A stretch of 64,000 bases of DNA, from the NCBI GenBank assembly GCA_903813345.2, contig CAIIXF020000009.1:35147759-35211758 (forward strand), written 5' to 3'. The stretch is from Owenia fusiformis. Taxonomy: Eukaryota; Annelida; Polychaeta; Sabellida; Oweniidae. Below the pieces are notes generated by a model. It ran no database searches, was not told where the DNA came from, and saw nothing but the letters and a program-made list of their open reading frames with translations. Below, piece after piece: positions 39,301-51,300 of the stretch. Position numbers and translations under genes: made by a program. Position 1 is the stretch's first letter. Each line of letters begins with the position of its first letter.

Positions 39301-42300
39301 TTCTTTGAACTTGTGTGGCATGCTTTATTGACTGAAATGTACTTTAATGTACAACTTCTGCATTTTATGGATTACCAAACATGGAAATGGAAATAATGTT
39401 TAAAGATAATCAGAAGCTGATTTGGATGAGTTTTTAATCATCTAAGATGCCATTATCTCCTATTTTATCATGTCTGCCTCAATAGAGATGTAGTGAAGGG
39501 GAAATGTTCACAGTTTATCAGAAGGACAATGTTATTAGAAATCTCATCCAGCTTTGATAACCTATTTATAGCCCCTTGTTTAATCCTTAATTAGAATGTT
39601 TAATCAATTGATTGGGGAATACACCCTTTCAATGGATATTCCAGAAAAGATCATTAAAATTTATTTTTGTATAATCCCTGGAATTAATCTTAGGATTTCT
39701 GTGAGTAATGATTATTACTGGTTTGATTTAGTTGTATTGTTTCTGGAGTTAATTCCTGGGTGGGGTTACATCATAGTATTCCAGGGAGTTAGAGACCATC
39801 TGGCATTACTCCAGAATCTGCTAGCTTTGGTGAGATATTATTCTATAGCTGAACAGTGAAAACAATATTGCTATATTCATATATCGCATTGTAATTAGCA
39901 CTCTGTAATTCATATGCATTTTAATAACAGTGCATAGGATTTTTATATTAGAGACTATTTCTCTGGGAATCTTGGAATATACATAGCTCTATTTGATTAA
40001 ACATGAGGTAAGGGGCATGCTTTTACTTTAGTGAAATATTGTCTTCACAAGTTCAGTGACAGACTGACTATTAAAAAAGTTGTGGTTCTTTTGTCATTAT
40101 TTACAACTGTCAAGAGTTCAATAAATTTGCCAATTTTACCAATAGTTTAAGGAAGGGGTTCTAATAGTTCATTAAAAGAGAGCTTCGTCTCCCTAATATA
40201 TTAAGCTCTGACACTCTGGTCAAATGAGGTGTTTTGAGTTTCAGGTTTAATTGAAAATTAAGTGAGTTTGTAAACTTTAAGAAGTGCTGAAGTGTGCCTT
40301 AAATTCTCTATAACCTTCATAGGTTTGTTTAAATTAAATTGTTTATTCTTGACCTATTTGCAGTTGATTAGGGCAAAGTGTTTAATGCTTGAATATAAAT
40401 ACAACTGATAACATATTTCTAACAACCAGAAATAAGTTTTATTGTATAAAATACAAGTTACGCTCAACAACTTTAACTTTGGTCCCATTAATAATCAAAT
40501 ATTGATACGTGTGGCTTGTGACAAATTGCCTAGCCGATATGAGACCCCATAAGAACCTACACGAACTATTGATAGTACTAAAACTCATATAATTTCTAAG
40601 ATTTTGATAGACATCTTAGACCCCCATTTACAGTACAATCTTTATATCTTGAATTAATCAAAACATCGATCACATTTAGGGAGATTGTTACTAAGCAATG
40701 TTTATCCAATTAGTGCATATTCTCTTGGAATAACCTTGTAAATGTCCATGACGATTGTCATATTTCTAGCATCTTCAAGGAATGGTTGTTCCCTTATCAG
40801 AAATTGTCATTTCATTCTATAGGCAGACTATACATTACTGGAATTAGATTTGTTAGATTGGACAAATTGCTATAGAAATATGCAGTTTGCTGTTATATTG
40901 TGTATTATTTGAAAATTTTTTGAAATTAAGGTAGGTACAGAAGGATTGATTTTCGTCCACAGTTCTTGTTAATTATCTAGATTACTTATTCTAGTCTACC
41001 TACCTTAAGTTGAATTAAATGAAGACGTTGTAATTTGGTTAAAGATCTATTTCTATTAGATTACTGTGTCTTCTATAAAGAACACTGTCTCCAGAGTATC
41101 TCAGGAATTATTTTTGAGCTGATTGCCGAGCATAGATAGATATTGTAATACCCATATATTTTGTCAGTTTTGTCTTTTTAGTTAACTACTTGTACGTATT
41201 TCCGACCACATTGAAGGGTTTCACAAGAATTTCTCACAACAGGCTAAATAAATGAAAACAATAGGCAAAATTAATGGAAATTATACATTTAACATAGAAA
41301 AGTTGAAAAGTCCCAAAGAAGTAATGAATGTAGAGGAATCCCTTTTTTAAGATGCAAAATTGAGTTTTTTGAAAAGGGTTAGATTTGTTGTTGTTGATCT
41401 GTCACAAATAAGAATTTCTTAAGAAATGGTTCTCATTCTTTAACATCAATTATTTGGCTCACTCAGTATGTGAGTGTTGACACCTTGTCAGGGTTTCCTC
41501 CAATATTATGAAAAAACAAAACAGTTGCCAAGGAAACCGGGGATGCTACAATATCTGTGTGAAAGCAGGAGTTTAAATCAACAAACATTTCAGTTGGTAA
41601 GGTTTTGAATATTTCAGTCAAAAATATAGACCATCGGAAAGATGTTTTAGGTTGACACAACTGGCGTAATTATTATCTATAATAGATCATTATATTTTTC
41701 ACAAAAGAACAATTCTAGTTTGATGATATCTCTAAGCAAAATTAAGATTTTGAAGAGATAAGAAGTTTTGACATTCAGGCTGACATTTTTACCATTTTGA
41801 GTTACCATGAAGTTACACTCTGCCTTCCTTAAATTCTATTTTTAGCAACATTTAAAACACATCTATGAGTCAAAAAACTCAACTAAGTCAATGGGATAAG
41901 ACATGTATTTTGATAGGTCAGTTACAAGAGTTAACTTGGACCAACACAACTTAAGAAGGAAATCTGTCCCAAGTAGATTTGGTTCATTTGAGATGAGGTG
42001 CTTATATCCAGATAAGGTTAGCCTTAAAGGGAAAGGTTAATAGTAAGGTTAATTCCTGTTTGATAGCCACGAATTAGTGTCAGATTGGTGATGTTAACTT
42101 CATATAATGTCCAATTTTCTAATTAAACCATCTTTGGTCCAAGGGTATTTCAATTCTATTTCCATGAGCTTGACCAGTGATGCCTAATCTTCACCTTGTA
42201 TAGTTAAAGTGAAATAACTATGATATATATCTATCCACACCTGGATTGAGCTTGATCAAAGTATCTGTTTCATTAGTATTTATATTTTTGCTTCTGAAAT

Positions 42301-45300
42301 GAGTGCTTTGTCTACGTATTGTACTACTAATAGGTTCTGATCCTCATAGTAGCTAGTGGTATTATCAGTGAATAGATAATAACAAAGATTTGGGATCCAA
42401 ATTGGTTGCCTTATTGGACAACACATGGGACATCACATGGTTCTAATGGGAGACCAAAATCCTTGAGAGTTGGCCTCCACTCCATATTCCTTTACATACC
42501 CTTGGTACAAGACTTCAAAATGATGAGTGAAATTTCTCAGGTGTGCTTCATGAATCATGCATTGAGAATAAAGCTTCAATGATAAAATAGATGCAGTATT
42601 TTCAAACAGAATATATTCCATTGTTATTTTGAGGTCAACATCTGTTATTGTGTTTTTCAATTAATACGAGGAATCGATAAGTGAAATTCATGCATGCTTG
42701 ATTGAAGGTCTCATGTACTGTAGTATGCATCTAACATATATATTACATTGTAACATATTGAAATGGCAGTTATTTTAATCAACTTCGGTTGAAACAATCA
42801 TTTCACATCTCATGAATTTAAGTGATGTCATCATAATGTTTGTAGTTTATAATTAAAAACTTAGATCAAATGGGATATTTCCTGGGACTTTGTGGAAGCA
42901 TCATTCTTCCTAAAAGGACTTTATTTATGCTTGAATTCAGAAAGAAGTGAAATACCCTTGGACCACGGATGGTGTGATAGATTGATATTGATCGATGTTT
43001 CATTCATCTATAGCATTTTAACGTGATATTGACACCAAAGAATAATAATACTTTATGTCAGGTATCAATTGTAGAGCATGATTAATTATTATGGAATCAT
43101 ACTCAATAAACATTTGATATCAAATGAAAGAACTAGCCTTTATAATTGTTTGATATTGTACATTTAAAAGAGAGCTTCGTCTGTTCTCTTTGAGAGATAA
43201 GCCTCACTTAAGCAGAACATTAAGGTATCCAATCTAAATAGCTGTCACAAAATTCATGTTTTCATTAATGAATTTAGAAGGGATCTTTTAGTCACAAATC
43301 TGATGGAAAATATGAATTTCATCCCCATTAATAAGAGAGGAGGGAGAGGGGAGGTAGAGGGGGAGTGGGAAGAGATGCTACTACACTGAGTATATGGCAT
43401 TGTTATAGTTCTGACTATCATGTTTTTATGTTATTAACATTATTTAATTATAAACACAGCTGTTTAGTATCATGTCTTAGGAAGTCAACTTGCCCCAGCA
43501 TCTGTATTTCATACTTAGTTGATCGCTATTCAATATAATAGTGCTATAAGATATCGTTTTTTGATAATTACCATTTTCAAATTCCCAAATTGCAAAAGAT
43601 CGAACATTAGTCTTGATTAAGTTGTTGTAGATCAGGGGGTCCAGGGTCTAGATGCAAGACTAGAACATTATAAAATTAGAGAATTGGGCATATAATGACT
43701 AACTCTTTACTGAAGGACAAATCATCTAGTGACTGGAAGATTATGACTGGAGTGGCCTATCTCCAGAAACTCAGAATTTCTTTTGAACAGACACTTGTGC
43801 AGATCTAAGCATGAATCGGCTGTTTCTAACGTTGTATTCATTCAGATATGGTTTTTATGTTTACCCAAACAACTAAATATCAAGAATGTGTGTAGGCAAT
43901 TCATCATCATTGTATACTTGGCTATCAATGGTTGTTCACTTTCATTTACATAAAGGGTGTTAAAAAGACTTGATAAAAGACTCAATGTTGGACAATCAAA
44001 AGTAGTATCATAGTTAGTGTGGTAAAAGTATCCTTGTTATAGAAGTACATTTACATTAACAGTAAACCCTGTTTTTACCATCCTGACAGAACACCACTCT
44101 CTTAGACAATTGCTTGGTGCCAAATTCATAAAGTAGGACAGTATAGTAAAACCTGTATATGTGAACACCTCTTTAATCTAGACACCTCCCAATGTGAACA
44201 CTTTTCCCTCTTTAAATTTTGTAAATTCTCACTAACATGTGAAAAACATGAATTGTGAACACCTGCTAATTTGAACACTTTTGGCTAGTTCCAGTCATGA
44301 TCAGATTCGATAGATTTTGCTGTTTTTGTATATTAACCTGTATAGTGAACATTTGTTCATTATAAACAGTCTAAATTGTTGAATATTTCTAAGCTTTAAA
44401 TATAAAATAGCATAAGTAGAAAACAAAGCACTTATTTATCATTTTTAGACACATTCCCCTAAAATTCATATTGTTTGTATTTTTATCGCACTTTGAAAAA
44501 GTGCTATATTGTCGTCGTCTTGTGCTGTTGGGCGGGCGTTTGGGCGTACGGGCGTGCGGGCGTGCGGGCGGGCGGGTGGGACATAAACCAAATCTTGTCA
44601 TCAAATTTCCAGGATAACTGCTTACCTGTTCAGCTTGAAATTTTTACAGATGCAAGAGCAGACTAGTACCAAGATCTGATTAGGTTAAGGGCATGCTGGG
44701 TAAACTACATGGCGGCCATTTTGAATTTTTCAACAAATCTTGTCATCAAAATTCCAGGAAAACCACTTATCCGTTCAACTTGAAATTTTTACAGATGCAA
44801 GAGCAGACTATTGCCAAGATCTGATTAGGTTTTGGGTATGCTGGCTGAATTACATGGTGGCCATTTTGAATTTTTCAATTTGGCGGCCATTTTGAATTTT
44901 TCAACTTGCTCCAAATTGACCAAATTTTTTTTTTAAAAACATCTACCAGTTCTCAAAAGTTCAAATCTGACCTTAGATTTCAGATTTGACCTTTCATTCA
45001 CCTTCAGTGACCTTGAAAAGGTCAAAAAAATTGATTTTCTAAATTGATATTTTGGATTTAAATTTAGGTCAGCTTAATTACAAAACACCTACTGAGGTCT
45101 GAAAAAGTGAAATTTTCAAGGTCGAAGGTCAAGGTCATTAAACTAGGTCACAAATGATGTTATCCAAGTTTCTCAAAGTTTGAGACTACAAATCAATTCT
45201 TGTCATCAAAATTCCAAGAAAACCGCTAACCTGTTCAACTTGAAATTTTTACACATGCAATAGCAGACTAGTGCCAAGATCTGATTAGTTTAGGGCATGC

Positions 45301-48300
45301 TGGGTAAACTAGGTGGCGGCTATCTTGAATTTTTCAACAAATCTTGTCATCAAAATTCCAGGAAAACCACTTATCCGTTCAACTTGAAATTTTTACAGAT
45401 GCAAGAGCAGACTATTGCCAAGATCTGATTAGGTTTTGGGTATGCTGGCTGAATTACATGGTGGCCATTTTGAATTTTTCAATTTGGCGGCCATTTTGGA
45501 TTTTTCAACTTGCTCCAAATTGACCAACTTTTTTTTAAAAAAACATCTACAAGTTCTCAGAAGTTCAAATCTGACCTTAGATTTCAGATTTGACCTTTCG
45601 TTCACCTTCAGTGACCTTGAAAAGGTCAAAAAAGTTGATTTTCTAAATTGATATTTTGGATTTAAATTTAGGTCAGCTTAATTACAAAACACCTACTGAG
45701 GTCTGAAAAAGTGAAATTTTCAAGGTCGAAGGTCAAGGTCATTAAACTAGGTCACAAATGATGTTATCCAAGTTTCTCAAAGTTTGAGACTACAAATCAA
45801 TTCTTGTCATCAAAGTTCCAAGAAAACCACTAACCTGTTCAACTTGAAATTTTTACACATGCAATAGCAGACTAGTACCAAGATCTGATTAGGTTAAGGG
45901 CATGCTGGGTAAACTACGTGGTGGCCATCTTGAATTTTTCAACAAATCTTGTCATCAAAATTCCAGGAAAACCACTTATCCGTTCAACTTGAAATTTTTA
46001 CAGATGCAAGAGCAGACTAGTGCCAAGATCTGATTAGGTTTTGGGTATGCTGGCTGAATTACATGGTGGCCATTTTGAATTTTTCAATTTGGCGGCCATT
46101 TTGAATTTTTCAACTTGCTCCAAATTGACCACATTTTTTTTTTAAAAACATCTACAAGTTCTCAGAAGTTCAAATCTGACCTTAGATTTCAGATTTGACC
46201 TTTCGTTGACCTTCAGTGGCCTTGAAAAGGTCAAAAAGTTGATTTTCTAAATTGATATTTTGGATTTAAATTTAGGTCAGCTTAATTACAAAACACCTAC
46301 TGAGGTCTGAAAAAGTAAAATTTTCAAGGTCAAAGGTCATCAAATTAGGTCACAAACAATGTTATCTAAATTTTCCCAAAGTTCAAGACTACAAATAAAT
46401 TCTTGTCATCAAAATTGCAGGAAAACCGCTAACCTTGTCAACTTGAAATGTTTACAGATGCAAGAGCAGACTAGTGCCAAGGTCTGATTAGGTTTTGGCC
46501 ATGCTGGGTGAATTGCATGGTGGCCAGTTTGCTCTTCAAAGTGCGATATTTATCACTGTGTGTCTTGTTGAATTCAGGGAATAGGTTAAAATAATACTGA
46601 TGTACTGTACTGTATCGTGAAAAGGATTGATTAGGATTTTAGATTAGGATTCATACATATTCAAGTACCTACTGTACCCGTCTACAAAGAACAATTTGGC
46701 ATTTTACTCAAATAGACTGCATGCTTAGCCTGATAGATAGAATTCTTCTGAAATAACATGCCATTTTGTGGTATTTAGCTCTACTACAAATGACTTGGAT
46801 TTCCATTACATCGATTTAGGTTGTTGTTTTGTTACCCATTCAGTGCAATGCTAGAATTACTTAATACATTGATGTTGATACCTTTTCATGGCTTCATCCA
46901 TATATAGAAAAGTGTAGAATACCTAACTCAACTATGGACACCCTGTAATTAATACATTTGAGCAGGAAATCTGAGTGGTTAAAACAAAACTTTTACTTTA
47001 GAAGAGTTTTTGAAATGCCATGGTAACACCTACAAGGGTTGCTATGTTTAATTGGTTGGTATGGTAATATGATGCCAGTGTTTTCATGGTAACAAGGTCA
47101 AGTATCTGACTTGGAGATTCACCTCAAGTTGTCCTCAAAGGAAGCTCAGTAAATCACCTTAGAGTTGTTGTAATCTAATTTAGATCAATGACAGTTGAGT
47201 CTATCTTGTTTATATCAGTTCATTTCATTTCATTCATGGTTCATCTCATACTAATATGCTTTTATTTGTGTGTAAACTACATATTATCACATGGGTGAAA
47301 ATGGGAACCTATATAGGATGGGACAGATAGAAAAAATTGAAACATAATGGGCTTAGTTCTCCTTACTCTTAGGTCTACATGACACACCTACATTGTTATT
47401 TGACCAAATAAAATGTAAATAGTTATAAAAACAACCCATCTGCCATTCTGTTTCCATCCATCCGTCGGTTCCTCTGTTTCAGTCAGGTTTGCTGCTCTGG
47501 GGAGCAGTATATGTAAAAAGGCAGATTTGTGGTCTTCCTTATCATTGTTGAATGTTGCACTTTGTGAACTACCATTACAATCTCTATCTAATGAACAGTC
47601 ACAAGGAAATTAAAATGGGCACACAGACCATGCCTCTCTTCATTAATACTACTATGCATGGGCATCCCCAGGGGGGTGTATTGGGTATGACTGCAGCTAA
47701 TCCTGGGGATTTCATTCATGGTGCTGAGGAGAAGGAAACTTGGAGGGAAGAAGAAGTTAGAGGTGGAGAAGTTCAAGCTATGATAATGGGGACTTTTTTT
47801 TAGCTAATTGGCTGTTTGTTTGAAGCTATTGTATTGCTGAGGATTACCTCTGCCATTAATTAGAGAAAGGATTTAAAAACTATCTGTTGCATGACAGTTA
47901 TTCAGGATATGCAGTTCCAGTTAATCTTAGGCTTACTTGGGTTTCTTTAAATCCTGGAATTTGTGTGGTTCAAGTTGATTTCTACCAGATGTGACCTGAG
48001 GGGTAAACACTCAGAACACACTTTTGGTCTATGCTGAATATATTATGTTTGAAGCTTCTGCAATAGAATGCAATGCATACATACACTAATACCGGTATTA
48101 GATAGGTTTTTCAAAAATTATGAAGATGGTTTAAGATGAAGTAGGAAGGAAACATTTACCACTGGCATTAAACATTAAAGGGAATTCTTTGATAAGTTAT
48201 CTATGCTCAAAGTGTGGTACATAAAAAGGAAAAGAGAATGAATACTATGGATGAGAAATCTTGAAAATGTACAAGGTAAGATGTGAATGACTGCTGCAGT

Positions 48301-51300
48301 AGTGAACTAACTGAAGATAATTTATATACAAAACTCATTGAATGGATGACTTTATTTGCTCATGTTTGTGCATGATATACAAGTTTACTTGGTGTGCACC
48401 ATCTGGCAGCCATCTTTCCATGCTATGAGTTCAAAGCTCTAAATCTTGGTAATAAGAATTGTTTTTGACCAAAACCAATCAAGAGAATATGAATATATAG
48501 GTATATACTAAGGTCATGCATCATTTTGCCAGCTTGGAATTCTCCTTATTTCACCACTTTACTGGCCAAAGTTGGCTATTAGGTCATTTCTGGTCAGTAT
48601 GAAAGAGCTTGTAACTACAAGTTATAGATCTTGATTCATAAGGTTTATGTAACATGTTCTATAAAATCATCTTGGTGCATAACTTAGTTACCTCATCTGA
48701 AAAATGGTAGAGAATATCTCCCTTATACCAATGTGCTTTTTATACATGGTGAGGAACTAGATAATAGAAAGACTAGAAGCTCATTTTATATTACTTATTT
48801 TACTGTTTATTGACCCAACTTAAGTGCAGTTTGGGACCTAGTAGGGCTCCATTGATCATCTCATACATATGGTCGGTTTCAATATAAACAGTTTTATGAT
48901 AGTCTTTAGGTTTGAAGAAGATTTAGTAAATAAATAAGAGAGATTGATTGTACAGACTCATATTATTGGAATCGTTTCTGTGCTTTTTATGAAGGTTATA
49001 ATAATATTGAGGAACTTTATTGTAAATTGGTAGAAATGAACTTGCACAATTCCCAGTTGATATGAATGAGTCTATTAGAAATATTGCTTGAATTATAAGC
49101 AGTAGATTGTCATTGTTTCTGACTCATTGGGGAATATAATAACAATGTGACGTTGTTGTTCTTTTAGCTCCAAAATATGCCATAGTCGATATCTAGTACT
49201 ATATAAATAGAAATTGAGCAATTAGTTATTTTATTGACTTTAGTTTCATATCACGAAATTATATTTTAATCAGTACAAAGAACTAGTCTAAGATTTTACA
49301 ATATTCTCTAATAATAGACTGTATTGTATAATACTTAAGATAATATTATTCTTATTTGAGATTAATTTTTTCTATTTTCAGCTCAACCCAAATAGCAAGG
49401 CCTGCAACGAGGGTGTGAAACTGGGTGATATCGTAGAAAGTATTAACGGACAAAGTATACAAGGCTACCAATGCAAAAATGCATTAGATCTCATTAAAAG
49501 TGCCAATCAAAAACTGGTCCTAGAATTAAAAAGGTAAGCGCATGAATTTCTGTACAGTGAACACCTAGGCAGGCCTCCTAGTCTTCAACTAACTTGGTCA
49601 TCAGTTCTGACCTTGTGAACTATGTTCCTTCAACAGGAACCATGGCTCTCGCAACGCGAATATTGATTCTTTAGTCGCGAACCACCAGTTCACCTCTCCC
49701 GAACATATTTCTATATGGTTGAGGACTAAAGAATCGATATTCGCTTTGTGAGAACTGTGGATCGCGAGGTTGGAACTAATGATCGCATTAGTAGAAGTCA
49801 AGGAGGCCTGAGGGCCAGAAGAATAGGTAGGTGGTCACTTTTCAAAGTTTTGTGATATTTCCATCTGTTTTCCCATATTGCTCAATTTCCATATGTTTTA
49901 AGACCAACATATTCATTTTTCTTGCTAGGGAAACCATGTGTTGCCAGGCTTTGATTGAGAAATCTATTCTTGTTTCAATAAACTATTCCAAATTCTATGA
50001 TTGTTGCCAGGTTTTATTACATAGAAGCATATACTATAAATCTCATTTCATTTTCATTACTTTCCTGGAGTTAGTGTGACCTAAATGAATGGTTTGAAGG
50101 AGTCTTACGCAAGATACCTCTGCATAAACAGTCAAAATGATTCTACAAAATTTTGACATCAAATGAGCTATTGATCTTACAAATATATTTCATTATTAGG
50201 TAATTTGTTAGGGATTTTTTTGTAGAATCGTTGTTTCTTTATGAGCACCTTTGAAAATAAAGAAAACCTGTGGTGAAATATTCAGAACTTTTGTAAATGA
50301 AGGTTTTGATGTTAGATTCCATGTTCAAAACAGGAAACTGGGGCATACACAATGTCTATATTGGGATCATAGAATGATGCTCTTTAAAGAGATGTAGACA
50401 TTAATATGGAACAGAAGCCAAGATTAAACTATTTTGGTATTCCATATGTGAGATTTGCATCCCCTTGTTTCAGTATATTTCATTAGATGCATGGTACAAT
50501 ATTACTATCACCCAAAGTAATGTGTAGAAAAATACATCTAGTATATCATATTAAAAGTTGATTGAATATTTTCTTCAAAGTTCAAGAAATCAACTGAACT
50601 CAAAATAAATCTAATTAAATCTCAAAATAAAGCTTTTGAGGAAAATGTGAAATGTGAAAATGTGTCTAGCTACACCCATTATAGTTAATGACAAAAATAA
50701 ACTTAAATGGACTCCCAGGGAATTCAGGCACCATATCACATTTATAGGATGTCCGTTTGAATGTTGAACATTAATGTTTCATACTTAATCACAATTAAGT
50801 AGAATCAAGTCACACTTGCAATGTCAATTTGACACTAATGACAATTGGTATAAAAGTTTTTTCTAAAATCACTTACAACCACCGGTTTGTTCTCATGATC
50901 TTTGATAACCCTCCTACAATATTGCTTAATAAGCTCCTTTTTCTATTGAATCAATCGTCTTGTTGGTAGCTTATCAAAAAGTTCTTATCACTCAAAAAAC
51001 AAAGAAACTCTGTTATCTGGGTGTGAAAATTATGAAAAAATAAAGAAAGAACATTGAAAAAGGTGCATCTTATATACTGGGTGGTCTAGAAGTTGGTTTA
51101 CAGTTACAATTTACAGATGGATTGTTAAGTAACCGTAAATCTATTTTTGGGCACCCTGTATATCAAATCATTGACTTCAAGTCTTACTTTAATAATTGTC
51201 ACCTAATAAGTATTAGATAATATTTTCATTGATACAGTGTATTCACTTCATCCCTTGTCTTGATCCCATATAGATATTTAAAATCATCATAATTATCATT

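Larger units (their letters stand above)
36669..44141 (+). other. Intron 1 segment, sparse repeats
   Basis: Apart from the GTCTTG-family copies at 38556 and 43609, it holds a 48-bp block near 39522 shared with 4518, the recurring GAAGTGAAATACCC motif near 39116, 42145 (inverse) and 42947, and MITE-A-like boxes at 40171 and 43163. No exon was recognised; a possible noncoding exon end (CTCAAG|GTAGGT) is near 37667. Confidence 0.4.
9354..49381 (+). other. LDB3/PDLIM-like: PDZ gene intron 1 (40,028 bp)
   Basis: One intron splits the PDZ domain; donor GTAAGA at 9354, acceptor TTTTCAG ending at 49381. It is two thirds of the window and full of small repeats, listed separately. No exon of an unrelated gene was recognised on either strand. 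A possible alternative first exon is at 30911-31021 and a protein-like fragment at 28209-28362. Confidence 0.85.

Noticed and set aside
44475-45651. Open frames over 44475-44666 and 45429-45651
   Set aside because: They are translations of the H1 microsatellite and tandem units and repeat with them.
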